A DNA stretch of 64,000 nt from Epiperipatus broadwayi (GCA_028023455.1 JAQFVV010006310.1:1366001-1430000); one strand, 5' to 3'. Shown: positions 1-12,330, counted from the stretch's first letter. The notes: generated from the sequence alone by a model not told the origin. Made by a program: numbers and translations.

Positions 1-1356
1 TCCCTTTATTAGATATAATGGCAGCCACCGAGGAAATTATTCAAAAATTGCCTTTAGAAGCAGCAAAATTAAGCTGGAGAATAAAAAGAACACATGATAA
101 GCAACAAAAGTTGAAGTCAAACATATCCTATGGTGAGAAGAAAGAAATTAGATCTCTCAAAGTAGATAAACCTATAATTATTCTTCCTACTGACAAAGGC
201 AATGCAACAGTTGTAATGGATACAACTGATTATGACAACAAAATACAAGAACTCCTCACAGCAGGCCAATATAGAAAAGTGGCAAAAAATCCTATACCAA
301 TTATGAAAACAAAGTTGCAAGCATTACTCAGAAAACATCGCTGATACTTCACTGATTCAGAAAAAGGTAAAATAACATCATATTTGAGCAAAATTCCTCA
401 TTTATGGTCTACATAAAATCCATAAGGATCATGTTTCATTAAGACCTATTGTTAGTTCTAGAGATACACCTTGCCAAAATTTGGCAAGATTTCTTCTCAA
501 AGTTATAAGTCCTTTGGAATACAAGACAAAGTCCTTTGTCAGAGATTCTAGACACTTTGTAGAATTAATCAAGAACATGAAAATTGAAAGAACTGGCTTA
601 CTGGTAAGCTTTGATGTGGAAATTTTATTCATGAATGTATTATGTGAAGAAGCATTGTCTATTTTAAGGAAAATATTAAATGGTGATAATAGTTTACAAA
701 CCAGAGCACTCTTCCTATTGATAGTATAATGTAACTATTAACATTCTATATAAAAACAACCTACTTTCAATGTAACACAGAATCAAGGAATGGCTATCGG
801 CTCACTATTGTCTCCCCTGATTAGCAATATTTACATAGAAGAACTTGAATCCACAGCCATAAAAACTAGTCAATATCCACCTAAAGTTTTGCTTTGCCAT
901 GTGGATGATACATTTATTGTATGACCACATGGTGAAGCACTACTACAAACTTTCTGGAAACACATCAATAATATATACCCTTCAGTTAAATTCACAATAG
1001 AATCAGAATAAGAACAAAAATTAGCATTCTTAGATGTTCTTGTGACAAGATTCCTTCATGGCAAAATCAAATCTACAGTTTACCGAAAACCTACACATAC
1101 AGGAAAATACCTGCCCTATACATCCAATCACACCAGAAACAGGAACAGAGCAAAAAAAGTTTGTTCAGAAGCCAGCGATTTGGAAAAAGAAAAGATGTAT
1201 ATAGAACTAACTCTTTTGAAAAATGGTTATCCATCGGCTATTATTAAGAAAATATTAAATAGACAACAAAGATCCATCAAGAGAAAAGACAATTAGTGGT
1301 ACAGTAGTGAACCCATACATTCCAAAAATAGCAGACAAATTAAGTAATAATATATA
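1..1356 (+). pseudogene. Penelope-like element reverse transcriptase relic
   Basis: Broken reverse transcriptase of a Penelope-like retroelement, read in pieces on the plus strand. Pieces in order: LPTDKGNATVVMD (about 174-224), the N-terminal RT signature of this family; YGLHKIHK then LRPIVSS (about 408-460); LVSFDVEILF (about 600-630); GSLLSPLISNIYIEE (about 798-842); and HVDD (about 898-909), where the family usually has YVDD. AFLDVLV and VYRKPTHTGKYL follow at 1025-1110. Stop codons and frame changes separate the pieces (near 343, 729, 922 and 1009), so it is non-functional. After the stop at 1296 another frame reads NPYIPKIADKLS, the linker that normally leads to the GIY-YIG endonuclease. 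No endonuclease follows, because the sequence stops at a hairpin repeat. The 5' end lies beyond the window edge. Confidence 0.88.
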
Positions 1357-1369
1357 TTAAGGCTATAAC

Positions 1370-1832
1370 CTTAAGACTATGCGCCTGTATACAACAGTAG
1401 GAACCTCTACAAATCTTAACACAAGATCAGCGACTTTAAAAGATAAGCGGCCACTCTTATCTTCGACCTACTTTTTAATTATATAGGTAAATTAAATTAT
1501 TTTGATTAGAGAACGTGAAGCTATTAACTACTTCACTGAATAAGTCCACAATTTTTATACAAGCTAACATACGGAAATGTTTTGATTGAGCTTCACACCG
1601 ACTAGCTATAAATCAAAAGATTTCGCATATGTTAGCTTGTATAGAAATTGTGGACTTAATCAGTGAAGTAATTAATAGCTGCACGCTCTCAAATTAAAAT
1701 GCTTTATATTTACCTATATAATTAAAAAGTATGTCGAAGATAAAAGTGGCCTCTCTTGTCTTTTAAAGTCATTGATCTTGTGTTAAGATTTGTAGAGGTC
1801 CCTACTGTCGCATCTAGGCGCATAGTCTTAAG
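1370..1832. repeat. 463-bp foldback inverted repeat (arms 1370-1587 and 1611-1832, loop 23 nt)
   Basis: The left arm beginning CTTAAGACTATGCGCC returns as its reverse complement ending at GGCGCATAGTCTTAAG. The arms stay alignable to AATGTTTTGATT on one side and AATCAAAA on the other, leaving a loop of about 23 nt. Arms differ by scattered substitutions and small indels. No open reading frame of note lies inside. It sits 14 bp after the last recognisable Penelope residues, so it is either a foldback MITE that landed in the element or an inverted terminal part of it. Penelope-like elements are known to carry inverted as well as direct terminal repeats. Confidence 0.85.
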
Positions 1833-2818
1833 ATTTTAGATACAGTGCAAATGCCAATATTCTATTATTACATTTAACAAGTTAAAATGATGGGGTGTTT
1901 CTTTATAATGATATAACTACTTCATTTAAATTATTCTGCCAATTTTATTTTATGAAAATGTCAACAAAAAATTACTGGAAAAATATTATTAGGAATATCT
2001 GAAAATATGTTAAGATTGAAAAAGCTTAAATGTATGTTTTTCAGTTTATTATATAATGAATGAAACATCTCTGATGGACTAAGAAGTATGCAACAAATCT
2101 TTTGACCATGTAGAATAAAATTAAAAATTTTGTGACAAATTATTATTATTTTACTCGGAAACAATCTTTTGCCCATCTAAAACAAAATTAAAAATGTGAA
2201 AAGTTATTATGAAAGGAATCATAAGTTATTAAAAAATAATCTCTTACTTTTGTAAGAAAAATTATTATTGTCATTTAATGAGAACCATTATAGGGTTGAA
2301 GATGAGATTGGAAAAAAGAAAAAATTATAGATACTCTAAATAACTATCATAAATGTAGATCTAAATCTATTGTACTATGATAGTCTGATGGAAATAATTA
2401 TGATTCGTGTTCATTTGATAATTTTAAAAGAAAATCCATTATTAAATCTTAAATACTTGGACAAAGATCATTTCAAGACTAATTGAAATACAGACATGAA
2501 TAAGAGGCAAACAAAATTATATAATATAAAGACAAAAGTAAAGAAATATGGAAGTGATGTTTTAAACAAATAACCATATATAAATGCCATAAATTTTATT
2601 TAAGATATATGATTCATATTCAATAGATCAGAAAATGTATAGTTTTTCTTGGAAAAAGTAACATTGGATTAATTATTTTGAGTGTTGGTTATGTTATTGC
2701 AATATATGACACATTCAATATTATTTTATTTTTGAAAGAATTAGTTTATATTTGTCTGATTGTTTAACTAGCTAATAAAACTTATTTTCTAATAAATTTG
2801 CATTGCTTTTAATTTTAG
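1833..2818 (+). other. intron sequence upstream of the exon at 2819
   Basis: AT-rich DNA without a readable coding segment. It ends with a pyrimidine-rich tract and TTTTAG (2813-2818), the apparent 3' splice site for the following exon. Nothing else was recognised. Confidence 0.5.
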
Positions 2819-3166
2819 AGATTTAAATTGGCCAAACAGAAGAAATTGGCTGCCAGCAAACGTAAAGCAGAAGATGAAGCAGAAGATGATACTGTAGACA
2901 AAGAAACAATGGATGAAGAGATGACTGAAACCACCACTAAAGATCAAATAAATATATCTGAGAACTCTGCTACTGAAGTTCATCTTGTTTCAAATACTGA
3001 TGAAGATGATAATGCTGCTATTAATGGAAATGATAATAATAATATTTTAGAAGTTCATAGTCTAAATCCTGCTGATCAGCAAGCACTTTGTTTTGAAAAT
3101 CTGGAAAACCTTAGTTTTCCAACAGAAGAAACTTCTTTAGATCAGTTGACAGAAGATATTGAGTGA
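2819..3166 (+). CDS. terminal coding exon of an unidentified acidic protein
   Basis: Open frame entered in phase 0 from an acceptor TTTTAG at 2813-2818 (the AG at 2819-2820 is an alternative acceptor) and closed by TGA at 3164-3166, giving about 115 residues. The first 18 residues are basic (RFKLAKQKKLAASKRKAE), which could be a nuclear localisation signal. Next come an acidic, Thr/Asn/Asp-rich low-complexity tract and a Leu/Glu-rich tail with FENLENLSFP and TSLDQLTEDIE. No known fold or catalytic motif is visible, and I do not recognise the protein. Composition is clearly coding-like against AT-rich flanks, with no internal stop. Upstream exons would lie before the window, since 1-1832 is repeat-derived. 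A nuclear protein with a disordered acidic C-terminus is the most that can be inferred. Confidence 0.7.
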   Translation, partial: RFKLAKQKKLAASKRKAEDEAEDDTVDKETMDEEMTETTTKDQINISENSATEVHLVSNTDEDDNAAINGNDNNNILEVHSLNPADQQALCFENLENLSFPTEETSLDQLTEDIE

Positions 3167-6100
3167 TCTAACTTTTAAAGTGATCCAAAAAAAAAAAAAA
3201 AAGCTGATTTGACAAAATTTAGGAAGTTTTTGTAGGAATATTAAAAGTTTGTTATTTATATTTCTGCTGACTATCAAATATTTAATTTATCTGTAGACGA
3301 TTTTATTGTTGAGCAATTCACATTTGACATAGTAACATAATTTGTTAAATCTAACACTGAAATCTCTGCAAAAGTTTAAATAAGCTTTTACATGTTAAAG
3401 TATTTTTAATTATATATTAAACTAGAAAAAGTGCATATTTTAAATTCTTTTGGAGATTTAGACAATCCGTCAAAAATCGTATTATCTTAAAATTTAAAAT
3501 ATTTGTGGAATAATACAATTATAAAAATAATACAGTGTTTTTAGATTTTTTTTTCGCCTATGTATATACACATGACGATGTACTCGTGTTTGTGTGTATG
3601 CATCTATGTAGGTGTTTTTTTTTCTCTAATTCTTCACTCTTATTTGCTTTCCTAATAGTAAATGTATGGAAAATCTGTACATACATTATTCACAGGATTT
3701 TTTTTTATATATATACATCTTTACTTTTATTTACAGTTATAATTGTTTTTCAAATATTCAAAAGTGGGTGTTTAAATTGTTTTTTTTTTTCCATAACAAC
3801 TATATGTATATAATTTGTTCAATTTCCTAAAAGCTCACTTAACAAAATTTTGAGGAGGCAGAAATAAATGATGTTATAAACTTGATTAAAGATGTATATA
3901 TAATTTTGTGAAAAAGTAATAAACCATTGGGGGAGGGGGGTGTCAGCAAAATATATTTTTTAATTATCTTTTAAAAAAAATTTCACTATGATCATTCTTT
4001 TTTTTTTTTAGTTTTTATTTCTACTTTTCCATTCTAAATATTTTGCTAGAAATATAGAATATATAGATTATAGTTAAATATTACAATTAGTATTTTATTA
4101 ATTGTCTGCTTTATGGAATGATTAAAAAAGTTGACAGATTATGGTTTGTATAAGTTTAAGCATTTAGCTAGAGCGAAAAAAATTTTCTTCTGCTTGTTCA
4201 TGTTTATATTATTTCTGTTTTTGAATAAAAAAAAATGCTGTTTATTAAAAAATTTAACATATCACTATTGATTCATTTTGCATTCGTAGAGATGTTAAAT
4301 ACTAATGCTTTTTAAAAAACCTATTCTGTTAATTTTTTTTTTTTTTGCATTTAATTTAATTTTAATTGGCTATGTTTTGAATGTAGTCATGCAAAAAATT
4401 AAATGAAATTGTATCTCTTATTTATTTTTAAAGTGCAACTGTAATTATATTTGTGAGGGATAAAGTTTAAAAAAAAAAACCCATAAATATTGTCAGTGTT
4501 GAGTAGAAGTGTTTCGAACAAATTTTTTCTTTTTTTAATCAAACCAATTGTTATCTCTCCTTCATTTTTATAAGGTTTTTCTGGTGTATTAAATAGAGGC
4601 ATAATGTGTGATTAGTAATGTTCAAATATAGGTCTAATCTGCTTAAAATTATATTTCACATGTAACTTAAATTTTATTGTGACTATCTAGAATTATCTTG
4701 CTTATTATATTATATTATATATTTCTTTATGAAATATAAATATGTTTTAATAAAAATTGCATTTTCAGTAGGAAATTTCAAAGTACACTTTTTTAATGTC
4801 ATGATTACATTTGCATTTTTTTTTTAATAATAGTAATTGATCTGTACACATTAGTATTGAATTGTTAGTGTTGTGAAATTACAAATACAATGGGTTTTTT
4901 TTAATGCTGGATTCTTTATGGATCATCTCTGTATGAATAATGACAATTGTGATATATATGGATTACTACTTCCTTTATTTTCATTAATATTGTTATTTTA
5001 TTTTTTTGTGATATTTTATGAAGTTCGTGGCACTGTTATAAATAAAAAGTTCATAATAAACTTTATATTTCAGCTTTTTTTTTCTTCTCAAAAATCATTT
5101 ACTTAGTTAAAATTTTTACAAGTTAGGTTTTCATAAAATTTAAAATATTTTTAATAAATTGTGAGTTTTATAATATATTGCAATCATTTGTACTTTACAA
5201 ATATTTCTTTTTAAAAGTAAATATTCTTTGTAGACACTGACTTTTCTGCATTAATTTTATTTATACTTAGTTCACATTCTTCTATACTATAACATTTCAA
5301 TCATCATTTTTTATCTTTTTAAATAGTGACATGGTTAGAAAGAAAAATATTAAATAATCAGTGTTATGATAGAGATGTTTGATTTGCTATGATTATTTAG
5401 CTAATAAAAAATTTAATGGAGGATGTAGTTATATTGTAAAAGTAATATTTTTTAAAAATAATAATTTTAATATTAAATGGAATTAAAATTGTTTAAACAC
5501 ATGAAATATGATATAAAATTAATGATTTTTCAATTATTTTAAATTAATATTTGTAGTTTTTAATATGTAACAATTTGTATTGTATTTTTAATTTTGTTAT
5601 GTTAGGGCCCTTACTTATATATGTTGCAGCAGTAAAAATATACTGAACTGTTGAAATTGTCAGTTATTTTTAGAAGTTTGAAATAATTAATATTTACTTT
5701 TTTGTAAAGTGTATTTAAGAGCATGTTTTTGTTTAGATTAGTAAATATTTGCTTATGAATTTTGTCATTTCTGCAGCATAATAAACCAAATTTTCTGCAG
5801 TAATATTTTCTTTTGCTAATAGCTGATTACTGAAATACAATTTTTGAGTCATTAGAATTATTTTCATTGTGGAAAGTACAAGTTTTTAATAAAGTTCATA
5901 TCTTAAATACTAAATTTTATGGAATTGCAAAAATTACAGTTAATTTTCATTAAAAGAAAACATCTTGATAAAACTAATTTTAATAACTGGCACATATATT
6001 GATGTTTCATATTTGTATTATATGTAGGAGCTCAACGATAATTGATAGATATGAAAAGTATTTTTTAAAATGCTATAAATAGACATGAAGCAATTGAACT

Positions 6101-6453
6101 GAAGCATAGCTGAATTTTTGTATTAAGGATGAAAAACCCCCTTGCTTATCATAAAAGGATAGTCTTAAAATGGTCTTTCAGACAATCTGGTTCACGATCT
6201 TTTAGAAAATGAAAGTATGTATTGTGTACCTGAGATATATATTTCGTTTAAAATAGTTGTATGTGCAAGTTTGTCATGGCAAATAATCCTTGGGATAACC
6301 TTTCACTAGAAAATGCCCAAATGTGAATTCCTGACAGTGCTTTTGAATTGATTAGAAATAAAAATAATATGATAATGGTGCTAAAGCAGCAGTGGGTGTT
6401 AGTAATAATGATACAATTTTGTTTTTAAATGTAGATAAGTCTATTATCTATTG
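3167..6453 (+). other. 3' UTR of the preceding gene, then AT-rich intergenic DNA
   Basis: The stop codon is followed by a short A-run (3187-3203) and then very AT-rich DNA with no coding segment. AATAAA hexamers at about 3863-3868 and 3918-3923 are the nearest strong candidates for polyadenylation, with others near 5040, 5780 and 5887. A G-rich tract lies at about 3929-3940. Open frames here are low-complexity and rejected as genes. Confidence 0.45.
3863..3868 (+). terminator. candidate polyadenylation signal AATAAA
   Basis: AATAAA about 700 bp after the stop codon at 3166, with a second copy at 3918-3923 and a G-rich stretch (about 3929-3940) just beyond. The hexamer is common by chance in DNA this AT-rich, so the assignment is weak. 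Confidence 0.25.
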
Positions 6454-7932
6454 TGTTTCCCAACCTGTGGTACGCGAGTTGCTGGTTGGTGGTACACGAA
6501 AAATAATCAATAATGGCGGACATAAAAAATAAAAAAAATTAAATTATAAAAATGAATAATATAAAGTTGTTAATATGTACAGTCGATGATCGAAAATCCA
6601 GCAATTGATATCGGTTTTTTTTTTTTGGAGTGCACTTTTAAATTTAGCCGTTAGCCACCAGTAACTTGAGATGTCGCCGTCACTGTTGTGATAGTGCTGC
6701 ACTCTCATTCACTTCACCGCATGGCTTATAAGTGACAGGTTATTGTTTGTGATTGTATCGTCTTTGTTTATTAAAATTCATTGATCCCTATATAACCTGC
6801 TTATTCGAACTTAGACAAGAAGCACAGGTTTTTTTTTAAGACAATCCTTTTGATCTCTCTTAAGCACAGGTTTTTTTTTAAGACAATCCTTTTGATCTCT
6901 CTTCGAAATTGTATGATTTTGATTGGCTTCAGGTGCTTGCATATTTCTCTGATATTTTTTGCAAATAAATGAACTTAAATTTGACACTTCAGAATAACTC
7001 GATAACGATCTTTAATGTTAATGATAAAATTGAAAGTATGATTAAAAAATTAGATTTTTGGAAACAGTGTATTGAAAATAATCAACCGGAAAAATTCGAA
7101 ACTCTACATATTTTTTGGTTTGAAAATAAGGTTAGTCTGTCTCAAGATATACAGAAAATATAATAGCACATTTAACAGGATTAAAATTGTCTTTCATAGA
7201 ATATTTTCCAAAACCCGAAAACACAAATGATAAGTGGATTTCAAACCCCTTCTATGAAGAAAATTTAGAAAAAGCTACATCATCAATAAAAGAGAAAGAA
7301 AATTTAATAGAATTATCGACACAATCTAATTAATTTTGGTTAAACATTAAAGAATATGAACAGTTTTCTGAGAAAGCTCTTAAATTATTATTACCATTTA
7401 CTAGTATGGAATTAGTAGAAAGAGCTTTTTCTTCATATATTTTTTTTTAAAAAAAGTATTGAAACAGATTGAATGCAGCTGTAGACTTAAGGGTATATCT
7501 TGCATCTTCTGAACTAAATTTCAAAAAATTATGTTCTTCAAAACAAGCACAAGAATCTCATTAAATTTATTTTATAAAAACATTTGATTATGATAAAAAA
7601 ATATATTAATTGGGTTTTTATAATTTTGTGTTTTTATTAAAACCATTTATTAGTAAATGAAATATGACAAAATAGTAGATAAATACGATACTTTGAACAA
7701 ACACATATATATATATATATGTTACAGTGGGTTTATAATTTCAGTGAGTTTATAATCCGGCATGTTACAATGTAATTTGTCTCATTATGTGATGTGAATA
7801 CATGGTCACCCTATAATATGTATAATGCAAATAAAATAACACTCGCAATAACAAATTTCACAAAATACAAGTGGTACAATTTAGCATGATGTACTACCAA
7901 GTGGTACGTGAGCCAAAAAAGGTTGGGAAACG
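6454..7932 (+). mobile_element. internally deleted hAT transposon with 8-bp target site duplication
   Basis: The ends are short inverted repeats, TGTTTCCCAACC on the left and GGTTGGGAAACG on the right, with related subterminal bases (GTGGTAC inward on both sides). ATCTATTG lies immediately outside both ends (6446-6453 and 7933-7940), a perfect 8-bp target duplication as expected for hAT transposition. At 1479 bp it is too short for a complete transposase gene and keeps only the C-terminal half in decayed form. A 42-bp tandem duplication (6821-6902, starting AGCACAGG) lies inside. Confidence 0.85.
6915..7564 (+). pseudogene. hAT transposase C-terminal half, decayed (ZBED5-like group)
   Basis: Read in pieces: LQVLAYFSDIFCK just before 6969; then MNLNLTLQNNS and the following 64 codons (6969-7163); then EYFPKP, KWISNPF (about 7199-7247), LLLPFTSMELVERAFSS (about 7383-7435), NRLNAAVDLRV (about 7469-7495) and KLCSSKQAQESH to about 7563. 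These match the order and spacing of the C-terminal helical and dimerisation region of the hAT group that includes ZBED5 and GTF2IRD2-like proteins. Stops and a frame break (near 7163, 7330 and 7448) make it non-functional. The N-terminal BED finger and the first catalytic Asp region are missing. Confidence 0.8.
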
Positions 7933-10900
7933 ATCTATTGGATAGTCCTTATAATCTTGTTCTATCCCATGTAACCTTAAGTCTAATATAAAATAGAGAA
8001 CAATATAGCTGTTTTATTATCTTATAGGACAGCTAGGTCGTCAAGCTTTAGGATTGTTATGCATGCTCTTAGGAAAACTTTCCTATTAGAGATATTTTTT
8101 AAAGAGTAGATCATTGAAAACGACTTCTATATATTGATTTGCTGTAATGTATAGTTTGGTATATTTTTGGAATTCCTAAATATAGCGATGAAATTGTGAT
8201 AATAGTGCATGTGATTGTATTTATGTCTATTTTAATAGTGCTTAAGTGTCAGCATTAGATTTACACAACTCGGGGGGGGGGGGGGTAGTTGTTGGATTTT
8301 TTTTTTTTAACTTTATATGCAAGTTATAATGGTATTGTCTTTAAACTCAAATGGTCTGGTTATTGAATTTTTGCACAGCACTTAAAAGTTTCACAAAGAC
8401 TAATAGGCAGAAAAATTGCTATAAAAATATATGGGATTGGAATATAAAAAAATGACTTTTTTAGACAGTATGCTCAAGGATTAAAATATGTGCATTAAAT
8501 TTAGATCCTAATATATTGGAACTGGTGTTTATTCTTTAGAAGCATCTGCTATTAGTGTGAAATTGCAACAGCTATAAAATCTAAAATAAACACTGGATTT
8601 GTAAGATTGCCTTATTATTGAGTCAAAATTTTCTTAAGTAGCATGTTACATTTTTATTAACAAAACTAATGTTTTAAGATTTTATTATTTGTACATTTTT
8701 AACAAAATCAAATAAGACTTCATGAATAATAAGTTTGTTGTGTTTTTTTGTTTAACAATTTTGAAGAGAAAATGCAAAAAATATGAACAAAAAAAGCCCA
8801 TGATTATGTTTAAAAACATGTTTTAGCAGATTAAAAAAATTATTTTAATGAAAAATATTTTCATTAAAATAATTATTTTAATGAAAATTTTATATAGAAA
8901 TTTCAAAACAAAAGTCATTTTTAATAGAAGTGTTGATTTGTATTTTTAATCAACTTATTGTAAAAAAGGATATTAGAGACTCGGTTATAGTTAACTATAT
9001 TACTATTAATCAAGTGCAGCTATGTATACTATTTGTAGCTATCTTTGAATCTGCAAACACGAATTAGTAAGAAAATAAACAGTAGTTACTCTATTTTTTC
9101 AAGTTATATATTTACATTAGCCATCACTTTAATAATATAATCTCCTAATAAAATAAAAAAAAGTCACATTCAATAGCTTGCTATGCATTTGACATGCCAT
9201 ACCATTCATGCTATTTCCTGAAAACAATTATTTCACCAGTAATATATAACTGCTGAATTGCACAGAACCCACTTCAGTGTTATGAGTTGTGGAATTAATG
9301 CTATATATATATAATCATACAATTTTTCGATGAAAAAGTGTTTCTGAGAAATATTTAAAAATACATTTTAAACAAATATTTGATGGGGCAACTAAAAACT
9401 AATATGGAAAGCCATTTCCTATATTATGATAAATATAATTTAGATTATGACTAGATCTTTAGACTAAAACTTATACAATAAAATTTATTTTAAAATCAAA
9501 AGTAGTTATCACATTTTGTAGTTTACATATATATACAATTTTCATCTGTTACCATTTCATTGCAGAATGATTAGATTCAAAGCTCATTTTACATGCAGTT
9601 GTACAATTTTTTGGGATTTAGTGTATCAACTTCTAACTATTGAAGTATTGGAATTTTTTCTAGCAACATTCAACCAATTCTATTTTGGCCTAAATTTTTT
9701 CCCAATAGTGATACTTGTTTGCTCTCAGAACCACGTACATATTCTAAAATGTTAATATATATTTTAACATGAAGTTATTGATGCTTGTGTTATTAGGTAA
9801 TTTAATGGAGTATTGCTCTGGAGTTCCTAAGAAATTCAAATACTAAAAGTTTCAAAATACATAGACCTTGACCACCAACCAGTCTGACAATCATAACATT
9901 ACACCAAAGCATAGAAGGCAATGCTTAGTGATTTAAATTCAGCAGTTATATATTATAGATCAAATAATTCAATATTTTTGGGAAATAGTGTCAGATGCAT
10001 AGCAAGCCATTAAATTTTTCTTCGTAGGAACATGTTAAAAATGCAGTAGTGATGTTAATGTAATATCTGCCATTATTTACCATATTTATAACAAATTCAT
10101 CTAAATTTATATTTTTACTTAGAAGAAAAAAAACCTACATGTATTTGAACACTTGTACAAAAAATATTCATGGAAATTTATTATAACTTGGTAATCTTCA
10201 GTCTGATTCATTTATTAAATAAGTATATATTTGTTATGATGATAATTCTACAACTTATTTTTTAGCTTGACATCTGAGTGAAAAAACTTCCTTTATGGAA
10301 GCCTAAGTGCAAAATAACTTGCTAAGATTCATTTATGAATGAAAAACATTTTTATACATGACAATATTTATCTATTGGATAGTCAATCATTATTACCTTC
10401 TTTCTATGACAAGTAATCTTGAGGTATACTAGGAAAACATTTCATTTACATCGGACCTGGAGAAAACATCGCCAGAATTTATAACCTGGTTTGAAAAGTA
10501 TAGGTTAAAAAAAGTCTCTAGTGTATTCACTTAAATTAGCTCAGAAATTAAATGGATAATGCAAAAGTCCATTTTTTTTTAAAAAAAAAAATGTCTATGG
10601 TTGAATAGGAAAAAAAAATTGCACAGCATTTCTATTTGCAGTGTATGAGAATAAATTCCAACAATACTGTTATTAATGCCTGTCCCAAAGTAAATGGATA
10701 TTTATTATTTTATCATTTACCAGTACTATTGACGTTTAAAATTGATGCTTGCTTGAGCAATAATAAGATCTCTTAGTAAATCAACAAAATTTATTAGAAT
10801 TTGAACCTTGGTTATTACCGGAAACTATCCTGGTTTGATAAGTAAATTACAAAAATTAAATGCTAATTTAAAATATACTAATTAGATAAAAATAATTATC

Positions 10901-10970
10901 TTTTAACTGATAAATTATCAGTCATAAAAAAGTGGGACCTTATTTGCAAGTTTGTTAAAATAACAGGCTG
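7933..10970. other. AT-rich intergenic DNA
   Basis: No coding segment, RNA gene or complete element was recognised. It contains a G14 run (8272-8285), a 32-bp near-perfect palindrome with a third partial copy of its arm (about 8840-8887), and short TA tracts. The 62-codon frame at 9567 has no recognisable content. Confidence 0.5.
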
Positions 10971-11162
10971 GATTAACAAAAGCAACAGAAAAACTTCATG
11001 TTAAAAAGATTTTGGAAGACCACATGCAAGTGTTTTCCAACACCCCTGGCAAGATCCGTGGATACACCCACAGAATAAGAGTCCGGGAGGAATCATACAA
11101 ACAATCAAAGACGTACCCAATCCCATTTCAATATAGGGAAGAAGTGGAAAAACATACGTCAG

Positions 11163-11960
11163 ATGCTGGAGTGGGACATCATTGAACGATGCCCATCTCC
11201 CTATAATAATCCATTGGTTGTTGTAAAGAAGAAAAATGGGAGTCTGCGCCTATGCCTCGATGCCCGTCACTTAAATAACATGACAATCCCTGAACGAGAT
11301 GTGCCACCTCCAATCCAAGATGTATTTGTGCAACTAGCAGGAAAACACTATTTCTCCACATTAGACCTTACTGCTAACTATTGGAAAATGGCCTTGGACC
11401 CCCATGATCGAAAGTATACTACTTTCCGATACCAGGGACACACCCATGTATTCAAGAGAGTCCCATTTGGGTTAATCAATAGTGGGGCAGGACTGATGCG
11501 ATGTCTAAAATGGGTACTCTCAGAAGTACAACAACATGGTATGTTATGTGGATGACATTGTAATAGCATCCACAACCTTTGATGAGCACATGAAATATCT
11601 GGCCATGTTTTTCCAAGAATGCATTAGGGAAAACATCACTACTAATATAGACAAAAGCCAGTTCGCTGTGACTGAAATATCCTTCTTGGCCCACATCATT
11701 AGCCACCAAGGGATTAAGGTACACCCTGAAAAGGTGGAGGCCATTGAGAGGTTTGCCATGCCCACTACCCAGAAACAAGTCAGGTCCTTCCTTGGCCTTT
11801 GTAACTTCTACCACCGGTTCTATCCCAACGTTGCCCAGGAGACAAACCACTTAACTGACCTATTACGCAAAGACCGGAAGCGGGAATGGACAGAGGACCA
11901 TGAAAAGGAAATGGAAAACAAATTTCTTCAGACCGTGATGCTCCATCCGGATTTCAACCG
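11163..11960 (+). pseudogene. reverse transcriptase domain of the Ty3 pol relic
   Basis: Two overlapping frames (11,163-11,555 and 11,536-12,066) carry the RT palm and thumb. Visible motifs are SPYNNPLVVVKK, LCLDARHLN, FSTLDLTANYWKM (first catalytic Asp), FRYQGHTHVFKRVPFGL and CYVDDIVIAS (catalytic Asp pair, about 11,542-11,571), then FLGLCNFYHRF in the connection. The join falls just before YVDD and looks like a one-base insertion. The role in an intact element is copying genomic RNA to cDNA. Confidence 0.9.
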
Positions 11961-12330
11961 CCCATTTTATAAACCGATGGCAGTAAAAAGGGTTTGGGGG
12001 CAATATTTTTTCAAATTGGACCAGCTGGTGAACACCAGGTATTGTATTTTAGCAGCCGAACCTTGAGGGGGGGCAGAAATTCATTACACCACCACGGAGC
12101 AAGAAACCCTTGCGATTGTCTGGGCATGCCAAAAATTTAAACAATTTCTCCTGGGATCTGAGGTTATCATTGTTACAGATCACCGCTGCCTCGAGTTCCT
12201 AAACAAAAGCTTCTTGAACAATGATAGGCTAATTCGATGGAACCTTACCTTACAGAAATTCCAGTACAAGGTTATTTACTATCCTGGCCCGGAGAACATC
12301 GTAGCCGATATTTTGAGCCGGAACCCCATA
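11961..12330 (+). pseudogene. RNase H domain of the Ty3 pol relic
   Basis: The first acidic stretch (DGSKKGLGAIFF, about 11,975-12,012) and LYFSSRTL (about 12,043-12,066) are read in a frame different from both neighbours, so two indels flank it. TTEQETLAIVWA (about 12,091-12,126) and VTDHRCLEFL (about 12,175-12,203), which carries a catalytic Asp, follow, then ADILSRNP at the end of the domain. It would degrade the RNA strand during reverse transcription. Confidence 0.85.

Noticed and set aside
3535-3813. 92-codon plus frame
   Set aside because: Composed of Phe, Tyr, Ile and Cys from T-rich DNA; low complexity, in the 3' UTR or intergenic region.
10440-10560. Possible gag fragment upstream of the Ty3 pol (TWFEKYRL)
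   Set aside because: Only a few residues fit, stops follow at once, and the intervening 400 bp show nothing of gag or protease.
11179-11850. Minus-strand frames of 60-124 codons over the Ty3 pol
   Set aside because: Shadows of the plus-strand RT reading frames.
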